In this document: positions 1 to 8,500 of the stretch, in pieces
Layout of the letters: each line of letters opens with the position of its first letter
How positions within the stretch are numbered: position 1 is the first letter of the stretch
Source of the DNA: Schleiferiaceae bacterium
GTDB taxonomy: Bacteria; Bacteroidota; Bacteroidia; Flavobacteriales; Schleiferiaceae
Reading direction: 5' to 3'
DNA length: 28,371 nucleotides
Assembly (NCBI GenBank): GCA_030831045.1
Contig: JAURMB010000023.1
Coordinates: forward strand, 1-28,371
Translations under genes and position numbers: made by a program
Notes under the pieces: generated by a model
Told to the model about the DNA's origin: nothing
Databases searched by the model: none
What the model saw: the letters and a program-made list of their open reading frames with translations, nothing else

Positions 1-786
1 AGGCGCGGTTGGCCCAAGCTGACCTCCTTCGCGCACGTCCTTGGGCGCGTGAAGCGTAAACAGACCTTCCCAGCCGTGCTGGCCCACGTCCCGGGCGCGG
101 AGCATCCCATTCAGCTGTCCGCCCAGGGGGTTGTCGGCAAAGCCGTCCATGTTCATGTCGCGAAACCATCGGGTTTGGTTGGCGTGCAGCAGGGTGCCAA
201 CCGACCACTTCGCATTAAGTCGCTCGGCGTAGCTGCCGTTCAGCTCCATGCGTCCCGAATTCGCGAGGTAGGCGTTGGCGTGCGCCAAACGGGGTTTTTC
301 GGCCGTCAGGCCTTCGTCAGGCTTCAAGAGCTCGACGTTGACCTGCCCGGTCATGCTCTCAAAACCGTTGGTTACAGCTCCAATCCCTTTCGTCAGCTGA
401 ATGCCTTCCACCCAGGCTCCCGGAATGAACTGCAGTCCGCTGTTCGCCAGCACGCCGCGTACCAAAGGCGTCATTTCGGTTTGAATTTGGGCGTACTTGC
501 CGTCAAGGCCGAGAAGCTGGATTTGGCGGGTGCCCGTAACCGCGTCAGTAAACGCTGCGTCGATGGACGGATTGGTTTCAAAGCTTTCAGACAGGTTGCA
601 GCAGGCAGCCTTTTTGAGTTCGCCTCGGCCAATTGAGGTAGTTAGGGTGGCGGAGCGCGCCTGAACCACGGCATCTGGAGCTGCAGAACGCACGACGACC
701 TCGTCAATGGCAACGACGCTGTCGCGCACTTGGGCCTGTGCTACGCCAGGTACCAGCAACCAAAGGCTTAAAACACTAGTGCGCAT
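1..786 (-). CDS. TonB-dependent outer-membrane receptor, N-terminal 262 residues (runs off the left edge)
   Basis: Open minus-strand frame from ATG at 786 to the window edge; no stop is reached, so the barrel is missing. Residues 1-18 look like a signal peptide ending at a VAQA-Q site, and IDEVVV near 27-32 is a possible TonB box. There is no N-terminal carboxypeptidase-like domain: the plug begins almost at once. The plug contains the AACCNLSESFETNPS segment (60-74), followed by DAVTGTRQIQLLGLDG and a GFESMTGQVNVEL segment at about 141-153. This CC-bearing plug is, from memory, typical of flavobacterial receptors beside HMA-domain proteins. The start overlaps the end of the upstream HMA gene by 11 bp, so it belongs to the MbnP-MbnH-HMA operon. 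A role in copper uptake or uptake of a copper complex is inferred from that context; the ligand cannot be read from sequence. Confidence 0.88.
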   Translation of the reverse strand, partial: MRTSVLSLWLLVPGVAQAQVRDSVVAIDEVVVRSAAPDAVVQARSATLTTSIGRGELKKAACCNLSESFETNPSIDAAFTDAVTGTRQIQLLGLDGKYAQIQTEMTPLVRGVLANSGLQFIPGAWVEGIQLTKGIGAVTNGFESMTGQVNVELLKPDEGLTAEKPRLAHANAYLANSGRMELNGSYAERLNAKWSVGTLLHANQTRWFRDMNMDGFADNPLGGQLNGMLRARDVGQHGWEGLFTLHAPKDVREGGQLGPTAP

Positions 787-1108
787 TCAGCTCGCGGTAC
801 TTGCAGCAGGCGTGCACTTTGGCGTAGGCCTCTTCTTTGGCCTTGACCTTTTGGGTGTCGTGTCCCGCTGCTGCTACGATTTCGTGAAGCTTCTGTTCGT
901 TCAACTTCTTGGGGTTGAACGCCACCTTGACCGTGTGGGTTTCGCGGGACCAATCCGCAAACTTCACCCCCGGGGTGCTGAGAAGGGCGGACTCGATGCG
1001 CTTTTCGCACATTCCGCACACGCCGTCGACCCAAAACGTCACTTCTGCGGTTTGCGCAAGCGCGGAACCAGCAACCAGCAACCAGATACCTACGAGTAGC
1101 TTTTTCAT
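776..1108 (-). CDS. Periplasmic heavy-metal-associated (HMA) domain protein
   Basis: 110-residue protein with a signal peptide (residues 1-18, GSALA-Q cleavage site). The HMA fold follows, with metal-binding motif CGMC at 31-34 in place of the usual GMTCxxC context, then the expected beta-alpha pattern (STPGVKFADWS, KVAFNPKKL, IVAAAGHD). A second cysteine pair sits near the C-terminus (HACCKY, 99-104), which I recall in flavobacterial homologues and which could be an extra metal site. HMA domains of this kind bind Cu(I) or other soft metals and pass them between partners. The start lies 1 bp after the stop of the MbnH-like gene, and its 3' end overlaps the TonB receptor start by 11 bp, so all are probably co-translated. 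Metal identity is inferred; the domain call is firm. Confidence 0.9.
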   Translation of the reverse strand: MKKLLVGIWLLVAGSALAQTAEVTFWVDGVCGMCEKRIESALLSTPGVKFADWSRETHTVKVAFNPKKLNEQKLHEIVAAAGHDTQKVKAKEEAYAKVHACCKYRELNAH

Positions 1109-1109
1109 C

Positions 1110-2168
1110 TTAATTGAATGGATTTTGGAAGAGCGTATCGCTCTCGATGGACGTGTCGGTTAGCGTGTTCAAAAAGGCGACCAGGGCCATGCGCTCCTGC
1201 AGGTTGAGCCCAAGTCCGCCGGCGCGAACGATGTCGCCCATTGACGGGTCGATGTTGGGGGAATTGGCGTGGGTTCCGCTGTTGTAAAACTCGACCACCT
1301 GCATCAGCGTTTGGAATCGGCCGTCGTGCATGTAGGGCGCGGTGTAGGCAATGTTTCGCAGCGACGGAACCTTGAATTTTCCCACGTCGTTGGCGTTGCC
1401 GGTGACGCCGCCCAGACCGGGGTCGTCGTGCTCTTGGTCAAGGCCGTTGTTCATGAACTTGTGGTTGGTGAACAGGGTTCCGCCGTGGCAGTGAAAGCAG
1501 TCGGCCCCGCGCGTGGGAGCGTTGGGGTTGGCCTCGCCGTTGAACAGCTGCATTCCTTGCTGTTCCTCGGCCGTTAGGCTCTCAAGGCCGCGAACAAAGC
1601 GGTCAAACTTGCTCGATCCGCTCATAATCGTAAGCATAAATTGCTCCATGGCAAGCCCAACTTCTTCTGCGGTAATGGTTTTTACGCCAAAGGCCTTCCA
1701 GAACAGGTCGCGGTAGACGGGGTTGGCGTTTAGCGAGGCCAGCACGGCTTCGACACTGTGGTCCATTTCAATCGGATTTTCAATGGGCCCAAGCGACTGT
1801 TCACGCAGTGTGGCTGCTCGACCGTCCCAAAAAAACGCGGTGTGGTAGGCCAAGTTGTGCAGCGGCATGCTGTTGCGGTCGCCCACGGCGCCGGTGATTC
1901 CGACGGAGTACTTGAGTCCGTGGTCGGTCATGCCAAATTCGGTGCTGTGGCAGCTTCCGCAGCTCTGCGTAGAGTCGCGCGACAGCACGGGGTCGTAAAA
2001 AAGCCGACGCCCAAGCAGCACGCCCTCGACGGTGAGCGGATTGTCTTCGGGAATCGGCGGCGGCGGAAACCCTTGCGGGACCGCCAGGGCAAAGGGCGTG
2101 GTGGGCGGCGCGTCTTCGCCGCAGCTAACGGCGACCGCGGCCAATGCTAAAACGACGAGAATCCTCAT
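1110..2168 (-). CDS. mbnH: MbnH-like di-heme cytochrome c peroxidase (MauG/CcpA superfamily) lipoprotein
   Basis: 352 residues. Lipoprotein signal with lipobox AVSC (Cys16), so probably membrane-anchored facing the periplasm. Two c-type haem motifs are visible: CGSCH at 70-74 and CFHCH at 224-228, the spacing expected of bacterial di-haem peroxidases and MauG-like enzymes. Further family landmarks are FWDGRAATLREQ (113-124), VPSLRNIAYTAPYMHDGRF (267-285) and a C-terminal LVAFLNTLTD. The immediate upstream gene is MbnP-like and the two overlap by 4 bp (ATGA), which strongly suggests a functional MbnH-MbnP pair. In the methanotroph system, MbnH oxidises a tryptophan of MbnP to kynurenine to make a copper site. 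That this homologue does the same is inference. A plain cytochrome c peroxidase is the alternative, less likely given the neighbour. Confidence 0.85.
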   Translation of the reverse strand: MRILVVLALAAVAVSCGEDAPPTTPFALAVPQGFPPPPIPEDNPLTVEGVLLGRRLFYDPVLSRDSTQSCGSCHSTEFGMTDHGLKYSVGITGAVGDRNSMPLHNLAYHTAFFWDGRAATLREQSLGPIENPIEMDHSVEAVLASLNANPVYRDLFWKAFGVKTITAEEVGLAMEQFMLTIMSGSSKFDRFVRGLESLTAEEQQGMQLFNGEANPNAPTRGADCFHCHGGTLFTNHKFMNNGLDQEHDDPGLGGVTGNANDVGKFKVPSLRNIAYTAPYMHDGRFQTLMQVVEFYNSGTHANSPNIDPSMGDIVRAGGLGLNLQERMALVAFLNTLTDTSIESDTLFQNPFN

Positions 2169-2920
2169 TTTTTATTTTCTAGGGCGACCCAACTAAACGA
2201 TTGGCGCACGTTTTCTGAAATTCGGTGGGCGACACCGCCATCGAACGTGCTGTGCGAGAAGGCACCGTCTTCGGATGGGCGAATTTCGTGGGTCCCGTAA
2301 AACAGGCGGTCGGCGTTCCAGTTGAGCACGAGCCGGCGCGATCCGTCGAGGTGAAGGTTGCCCTCGACGCGCACGGGCATTTGGTTTTCGAGCAGCGCAA
2401 TGTGGTACAACCACGGTTCGCGGGCACCCAGTTTTTGGTAAAAGCCTTCAAGGGCCATGAAGACGTACCCGCCTTGCCAGCCCCAGTGAAGGTTGTTGAC
2501 GGTGGGGTTGAGTGGGTGCCCCACCTTCCATACCGAGGGATCGCCAAAATTGACGGCTGAGTCCAGCCCTACGTTGAACGTGATTCCGAGGTAGTGACCT
2601 TTGGGAATGTTGTCAGGAATCTGCACCGTCCAAGGCTTGCCTTGGGTAAAAAAGGCATACACGGGGTCGCCAGCCTCGTCCATCAACGGCATTAGGCTCC
2701 CGTCTTCGTTAATCAGTGCGAATTCACTCAAGAGCATGTCGCTGCGCTCCCACTGAAACGTGTCGCCCGTTTCGGGCTGCACCAAGGCCATGCTTTGGTA
2801 GGCGAGGTCTTGGCCGGCCCAGGTGGGTTGCACGATGATTTCGAGCGGAACTTCGGCGCCTTCGGGCGCACAGGCCATTGCGAATGCGAGGAGGCTAAAA
2901 AAAAGAGGGTTGTAGCGCAT
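2165..2920 (-). CDS. mbnP: MbnP-like copper-binding lipoprotein
   Basis: 251 residues, lipoprotein signal with lipobox AMAC (Cys17). The MbnP-family core is recognisable: HPLNP (135-139), then NNLHWGWQGGYVFMALEG (142-159), then a segment rich in hydrophobic beta strands (VRVEGNLHLDGS, LVLNWNADRLF), ending with a FSHSTFDGGVAHRISENV segment. MbnP proteins bind copper in the periplasm after a partner MbnH converts a tryptophan to kynurenine; Trp146 and Trp148 in the conserved block are possible targets, but I cannot tell which one from sequence. First gene of a four-gene minus-strand operon; the stop overlaps the MbnH-like start as ATGA. It is divergent from a SCO copper chaperone with only 33 bp between start codons. 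Family assignment is by motif memory, not a search. Confidence 0.85.
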   Translation of the reverse strand: MRYNPLFFSLLAFAMACAPEGAEVPLEIIVQPTWAGQDLAYQSMALVQPETGDTFQWERSDMLLSEFALINEDGSLMPLMDEAGDPVYAFFTQGKPWTVQIPDNIPKGHYLGITFNVGLDSAVNFGDPSVWKVGHPLNPTVNNLHWGWQGGYVFMALEGFYQKLGAREPWLYHIALLENQMPVRVEGNLHLDGSRRLVLNWNADRLFYGTHEIRPSEDGAFSHSTFDGGVAHRISENVRQSFSWVALENKK

Positions 2921-2925
2921 CGCGG

Positions 2926-2933
2926 TAAAGTTA
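2926..2933 (-). promoter_or_regulatory. Possible -7 box of the mbnP operon
   Basis: On the minus strand the sequence reads TAACTTTA, one mismatch from the Bacteroidota -7 consensus TAnnTTTG, with 5 nt to the ATG of the mbnP-like gene. No convincing -33 TTG is seen at the usual distance. If real, transcription would start at or next to the start codon. Confidence 0.3.
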
Positions 2934-2953
2934 AGGTTGCCGAACTTCGTGCC

Positions 2954-3646
2954 ATGACCGTGCCAAAAAAACCGCGGGGCTTAACGAAGTCCGAATACTT
3001 AAAAATACTCATTTTGTTGGGGATTTTTGTGATCGGGGTCACTTTCGCGTACCGCATTCAGCGACCGGAGCGGCAGTTGCCGATCCTTAACCCTTCGGAC
3101 CTGAATCCGGCCGTGGTCGCCGACAGCCTAGAGGGCAAGGGCATGGACCACCGCGTGGCCGATTTTGACCTCGTGGACCAAACGGGATTGCGCCGTTCTG
3201 CCCGCGATGTCGAAGGAAAAGTCCGCGTCGCGAGCTACTTTTTTACCACCTGCCCCAGCATTTGCGTGGACATGGCTGCTGGACTGCGGCGGGTTCAAGA
3301 TGCCTACCAAGGCGACGACCGAATCCGCATTCTGTCGCACACCGCGATGCCCGAGTACGATTCCGTACCCGTTTTAGCCGACTACGCTGCCCGGAACGGT
3401 TGCGATCCGGCCCAATGGTGGCTGCTAACGGGCTCGCCTGCTGAGCTCAACCGGCTTGCCCGCACGAGCTATTTTGCCGTGCTCGAAGAGGGTCAGGGCT
3501 GGGACGAGCACTCCTTCATCCACACCGAGAACTTGGTGCTGGTGGACGCTCAGGGGCGCTTGCGGGGTTACTACGACGGGACCGACCCCAAGGCCGTGGA
3601 CCAGCTGATCAAGGACCTTCTATTGCTTTTGCCCGATGCCCGCTAA
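2954..3646 (+). CDS. SCO1/SenC family copper chaperone (membrane-anchored thioredoxin fold)
   Basis: 230 residues from ATG 2954. An in-frame ATG at 2795 exists but would add 53 charged, non-homologous residues antisense to the mbnP-like gene, so it is rejected. One N-terminal membrane segment (about 16-34) follows a basic cytoplasmic stretch. The SCO thioredoxin-like domain carries the copper-binding TTCPSIC motif (Cys100 and Cys104) and the matching histidine in SFIHTENLVLVD (His190). SHTAMPEYDSVPVLADYA at 128-145 is a family landmark. SCO proteins deliver Cu to the CuA site of cytochrome c oxidase or act as thiol reductases for it. Divergent placement beside the MbnP/MbnH/HMA/TonB operon supports a copper role. 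The 3' end overlaps the next gene by 11 bp. Confidence 0.93.
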   Translation: MTVPKKPRGLTKSEYLKILILLGIFVIGVTFAYRIQRPERQLPILNPSDLNPAVVADSLEGKGMDHRVADFDLVDQTGLRRSARDVEGKVRVASYFFTTCPSICVDMAAGLRRVQDAYQGDDRIRILSHTAMPEYDSVPVLADYAARNGCDPAQWWLLTGSPAELNRLARTSYFAVLEEGQGWDEHSFIHTENLVLVDAQGRLRGYYDGTDPKAVDQLIKDLLLLLPDAR

Positions 3647-4487
3647 CCTGAGCCCCTTGCGCGTAGCGCTCCTTCAGTACAGCATCGAATGGTGCAAGCC
3701 CGAAGCCAATTTTGCGCGGATTCGCTCGCTGCTTCCCGCGCCCGGCAGCGTGGATGTGCTGCTGCTCCCCGAAGCATTTGCGACGGGATTTGCCACGTCC
3801 CAGGCCCGCGAGGTCGCGGCGCATTCGGTCGCAGCGGTCGACTTTTTGAAGGCGCTCGCCGCCGAATTGCAGTGCGCCGTGGGCGCTTCGGTGTTCAGTC
3901 CGCACGCTTCAGGCAAGGTGGCCAATCGGTTTTATTGGGTGGAGCCCGACGGAACCACCACCACGGCCGACAAGCGCCACCTTTTTGCCGTGGCGGGCGA
4001 GCACCGCGATTTTGAGCGCGGGACCGAAGCGGTTGTCGTGCTGTGGCGCGGATGGCGGCTCCGCCTGGCCGTGTGCTTTGACCTGCGTTTTCCGGTTTGG
4101 CTGCGAAACACGCTCGATGCCGACAGAACCCCCGCCTACGACGGCCTCCTCGTGGTGGCCAACTGGCCAGAGGCCCGCGAAGCCGCGTGGACTACGCTGC
4201 TGGCTGCCCGAGCTATGGAAAACCAGTGCTACGTCGCGGGCGTGAACCGCGTGGGTACCGACGGATTTGGGGTGGACCACAGCGGGGCGAGCCGCATCGT
4301 CGGCCCGTGGGGCGACATTTTGGCCGAATCATCGCCCCATCAGCCTGCGGTACTCCGGGCCGAATGGGACCCTATTCACCTGGCCGCGGTGCGGAAGCGC
4401 TTCCCGTTCCTTGCGGACCAGGATCCGTTTGCGGTGCTGGGGTTGCCCCCGGAAGCCACTGGCGTTCCACCGTCCAGCCAACCGTAA
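3636..4487 (+). CDS. Carbon-nitrogen hydrolase, omega-amidase (YafV/Nit2) type
   Basis: 283 residues. The nitrilase catalytic triad is in place: Glu46 in LLLPEAF, Lys113 in ADKRHLF and Cys147 in AVCFDLRFPVW. The CFDLRFPVWLRN motif points to the omega-amidase branch (Nit2/YafV), which hydrolyses alpha-ketoglutaramate and alpha-ketosuccinamate to repair by-products of glutamine and asparagine transamination. ARAMENQCYVAGVNRVG (about 205-221) is the usual substrate-pocket segment. The protein should end near FLADQDPFAVLG as relatives do; the last 14 or so residues (LPPEATGVPPSSQP) look like a non-homologous tail. The start overlaps the SCO gene by 11 bp, suggesting translational coupling. The 3' end overlaps a convergent lipoprotein gene by 116 bp. 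Confidence 0.92.
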   Translation: MPANLSPLRVALLQYSIEWCKPEANFARIRSLLPAPGSVDVLLLPEAFATGFATSQAREVAAHSVAAVDFLKALAAELQCAVGASVFSPHASGKVANRFYWVEPDGTTTTADKRHLFAVAGEHRDFERGTEAVVVLWRGWRLRLAVCFDLRFPVWLRNTLDADRTPAYDGLLVVANWPEAREAAWTTLLAARAMENQCYVAGVNRVGTDGFGVDHSGASRIVGPWGDILAESSPHQPAVLRAEWDPIHLAAVRKRFPFLADQDPFAVLGLPPEATGVPPSSQP

Positions 4488-5505
4488 CCTCGATTGCTTC
4501 AGCATCGGTGACGGGGAGTTCGGCCGCCGTCCGCGTCCACCAGTTGGGGGCGTCGCGCAGCCCGTTTGCGTTGCGGTCCACAAAACTCTGGAGTTGGTAC
4601 TTGCCGGGCTTCAAGCCTTCGAGCGTCCAGGCCCCCGTGCCAAACCCCTGCCACAGCACAATTCCGTCGCGCCGCAGCTGGTGAACCCAAGCACCTTCTC
4701 CGCCGGCGGGGGCAACCGTCAACTTCAGGACGCCCGAGGAATCTACCGGGAGCGGGCGGTACATCACCATGCTGTCGGGCTTCGCTCCGGGCTCGGCCAG
4801 CCAAAGGACTAGGCTGTCCCCGGGACCCACGTCTTCAGCGAACCATGCGATGGGTGCCTGCTCACCGGTTCCCAACTGCAGGTTGCCGTCGGGGTCGCTG
4901 AACCCGAAAATTCGGTAGCGCCCCTGGGCGAGGTAGGGTAGCGTGAAGCCGCCGTCTTTGCCGCTTCGGGTCCCGTACAGCGGAGCGCGGTACATCGCGG
5001 AATCGGGCGCGTCGGCTCCGTGAAGTACCACCGCTTGGTTGTCCCAGGCCTTGCCCGTCACCGGGTTCATCACCACGCCCCGAATTTCACCTGAATCAAT
5101 CGCCTCGCCCGTGGCAAACACCCAAAACGGTTCCTTCATCGGATTGCCCTCGTGCAAATCCTTGACGGCGCTGCCAAATTGGACCACGTAGGTGCGGTCG
5201 GGGGCCAAGGTTCCGTCCCACTGCACGCTCAAGGATTTGCCGCTGAGGTTAAATCGAGGTTCCGAGGGAAGGGGCGGCGAAAAACGTAGGTTGGCGCCCG
5301 GATTATTGAGCACGACAAATTCGTCAAACGTCCATTCGAGGGAATTCGTCTGCACCGACGTGGCGCCCAAGGCCACACTCGCGGAACGAACCAGAGGACC
5401 TTCTTGGTCGCGCGGACCCCCGTCGGGCGGAGCGGGCAACGCACAACCCCAGACCGCACTCAATGCGCCAACGAGTTGAATTAATGAACGACAGGCTAAA
5501 CGCAT
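4372..5505 (-). CDS. Big_5-like Ig-domain lipoprotein of Bacteroidota type
   Basis: 377 residues. N-terminal signal with probable lipobox ending at Cys21 (VWGC; a Trp at -2 is unusual). The PPDGGPRDQEGP stretch right after the cysteine is the hallmark of a widespread Bacteroidota lipoprotein family with a Big_5 Ig-like domain (about 40-135, containing WTFDEFVVL and RTYVVQFGSAVKDL). A carboxypeptidase-regulatory or SdrB-like beta sandwich follows (about 140-215), and a second such unit near 270-345 includes GKYQLQSFVDRNANGLRD. Function in the family is not established; cell-surface location is expected. The C-terminal 35 or so residues are Pro/Gly-rich and read antisense through the nitrilase gene, so the true stop may have been lost. 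Confidence 0.8.
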   Translation of the reverse strand: MRLACRSLIQLVGALSAVWGCALPAPPDGGPRDQEGPLVRSASVALGATSVQTNSLEWTFDEFVVLNNPGANLRFSPPLPSEPRFNLSGKSLSVQWDGTLAPDRTYVVQFGSAVKDLHEGNPMKEPFWVFATGEAIDSGEIRGVVMNPVTGKAWDNQAVVLHGADAPDSAMYRAPLYGTRSGKDGGFTLPYLAQGRYRIFGFSDPDGNLQLGTGEQAPIAWFAEDVGPGDSLVLWLAEPGAKPDSMVMYRPLPVDSSGVLKLTVAPAGGEGAWVHQLRRDGIVLWQGFGTGAWTLEGLKPGKYQLQSFVDRNANGLRDAPNWWTRTAAELPVTDAEAIEVTVGWTVERQWLPGATPAPQTDPGPQGTGSASAPRPGE

Positions 5506-5559
5506 AAAATGTTTTTATTCCGATATTTACCGAATCTATACTCCTTTACCTGCATAAAC

Positions 5560-8500
5560 ATGTACAAACCTACTCTATTTGCTGCGCTGGTAAGCATTTT
5601 TTCCTTGGGCGTAACCACTTCGGCCGTTGCCCAAACCTACTGTACCGCGGTTGGACCCTCGTCACTTATTGATACCGAAATCCGCGACGTCTACCTGCAG
5701 GGCGACAACTACGGCATCAGCAACCCCACGACGTGCCCGGCGGTGGCGGGACTCCGCGACTACACCCAAGTGGACTCGGCTGATTTGAGTTTGGGCACCT
5801 CCTACACCCTCGAGGCGCTGATGGGAACCTGCGGGGGGAACTACACCTCGTTTGCCAAGGCCTGGATCGACTGGAACAAAGACGGTGATTTTACCGACGC
5901 CGGCGAAGAATTGGGAACCTGGGGCTCGTCAATGACCGCCCCCCTGGCTTCTACCCAACGCAACTCGAGCTTCAGCTTTACCGTTCCGACCGGCGCGAGC
6001 CTTGGCCGCAGCCGCCTCCGCGTTATGCTGCGCGAAAGCGGATCCGCCACCACCACGACCCCCTGTGCGACGTTCACCTACGGATCCGTTCACGACTACA
6101 CGGTTCGCATCACCAACACCCCGCCGGCGTGCCCCATCCCGGGTACGCTGAGCGTTTCGGGCGTTGCTTCGACCCAAGCTACCATTAACTGGGCATCGCT
6201 CGGAACCAACTTTGACGTTCAGTACGGAGCCACGGGCTTTACCCTCGGGTCAGGTACCACGGTGACGAGCACCACGACGAGCAAGCAGCTCACCGCACTC
6301 ACCCCCAATACCGCGTACGACGTTTACGTTCGCCGCAACTGCGGTGCTGCCGGTACCTCAGGCTGGGCCGGCCCCATTGCCTTCAGCACCACCTGTGCGA
6401 CCCTTACGATGCCGACGACCGAAACGTTTACCACCTTCCCGCCTAACTGCTGGACCCACAACACTGGAACGGCCAACTGGCTCGGCTACACTACCGGTGG
6501 CGTGACCTATGCCGAGGCGGATTTCTGGTCTAAGAGCCAGTATTCCTACATCTTGCAGTCGGCCCCCATTGCGGTGACCACAGCTGCTCGCGCCGTCGTG
6601 GACTGGTCGCACATGTACATGAGCAGCTACCCTAACGATAGTTTGACGCTCCGCGTTCGCGACATCAACAGCAGTACCTGGACCAACGTATTCACGCTCA
6701 AAGGAACCAACTTCAATACGCCAGGTGCTGCCTCGACTTCGCCAGCGTCAGCCTTCTCGCATACCATTGCCTACTTACCGTCTTCTTTTGTTGGTCAAAC
6801 AATTGTGGCTCAGCTTTATGGATGGTCAGACTTCGGCCCAGACTTATTCGTGGACTACATCACCATTGAAGCGCAACCGGCCTGCCCCGAGCCGCTGCAG
6901 TTGGGCGCTACTTCGGTTACCGACGTGGCCGCCACCCTCACCTGGCAGAGCGGAGCGAGCAGCTTCGCCGTGCAGTGGGGTCCTTCGGGCTTCAATATTG
7001 GAACAGGTAGCTCCGATACGGTTTCAACCACTTCAAAGTCGGTGACTGGACTTATGCCGAACTACGACTACGACTTTTATGTGATGACGTTGTGCGGAAC
7101 TGCCGGCAACTCCGTGTGGAGCGGCCCCTACAGCTTCACCACGCTTTGCGCGGGCTTCGCGCTCCCGAGCGGCTACAGCCAAAACTTTGACAACCTGACG
7201 GTTGGAGACCAACCCGAGTGCTGGTTTGTCAACGGTGGTGCTACGCTCGAAGTCGCGACGGGCACTGGAACAGGAGCGGCCTACTCGACGCCGAACTTTG
7301 CGGAGTTCTATTCGGGGTCCACGGCTGGTGCTGGGGTAATCTCGCCGATGTTTAACGACCTTGCCAACGGCAGCGGGCAAATCCGATTCCGCGCCAAAAA
7401 GGCCTTTACCTGGTCCACCGTCAGCCTTCAGATCGGGGTGCTCGCGTCTCCGGCCAACCCCAGCTCGTTTGTGCTGGTTGCGACGGTTCCGCTCACCGAC
7501 AACTGGGACGAGTACACGGTTCCCTTCCCCGTTGTTCCGGCGGGCTTTAAGCACGTGGCCTTCCGCACCTCAACCACGTGGGTAACCGCCAACATCGACG
7601 ACGTTGTGTATGAAGCGCAGCCTGCGTGTTTGCCCGCCACTTCAGGTGCTGCAAGCGCGGGAGCCACAAACGCAGTTATTACGTGGACGCACGGCGGAAC
7701 CAATACGCCCGGTGCCACGATCGCTTGGGGACCCTCAGGCTTTAACCCAGGAACTGGCGTGATCCCCAACGTGGGCAACACCACGGGCACGAGCTTCACG
7801 ATAACGGGACTTGCGGCCAACACGACCTACACGGCGTGGATCGCCGACTCGTGCGGCGCCACCACGCGTGCACCGTGGCACGGACCGATCAACTTTACGA
7901 CGAGCTGCTTGGGCGTGACCATGCCCTACACCGAGAACTTTGACCTCAATCCGCTTCAGTGCTGGACCAACGGTGGAACCCAAGTGATGCAGCAGCAAGC
8001 GGTAGCTACGGGCAATGCGATGCGCGGAAACTTCTGGTCGTGGACCAGCGGAAACTTTGCGACGATTTCTTCGCGTCCCGTATCGATTACGGCCGCCGCT
8101 CAGGCGACGTTTGAGTGGTCGCACCAGTTCATGTCGTTTTACCCAGATGACCGACTGTACCTGCTGGGCAAAACCCTCACGGCTACCTCATGGGACACCC
8201 TGGTGAAGCTTTCAGGCCCGTCGTTTAATTCACCGGGAGCGGGAACCACCACTCCGGGCACCTTTATCGATACGACCGTAACCTTACCCGCATCATGGGT
8301 AGGTGGCCAAGCCGTGTTCCGATTTGTTGCCCACTCAGGTTTTGGACCCGACGTCTTCTTTGACAACCTCGTGGTTGAAGCCATACCGACGTGCCCCAAA
8401 CCCTTGGGAACGATTGTGGCTGGAAGCGTTTCGACGACGAGCGTCGGCGTGAACTGGACGCACGTGGGCAGTACGCCCCTGGGCTCCAACGTCAAGTGGG

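Noticed and set aside
49..636. 195-codon plus-strand open frame at the left edge
   Set aside because: Antisense to the TonB receptor plug and barrel start, which has clear family motifs and operon context.
2795..2953. N-terminal extension of SCO from ATG 2795
   Set aside because: The 53 residues are charged, unlike SCO N-termini, and antisense to the mbnP-like signal and N-terminal region; ATG 2954 gives the expected short basic leader plus membrane anchor.
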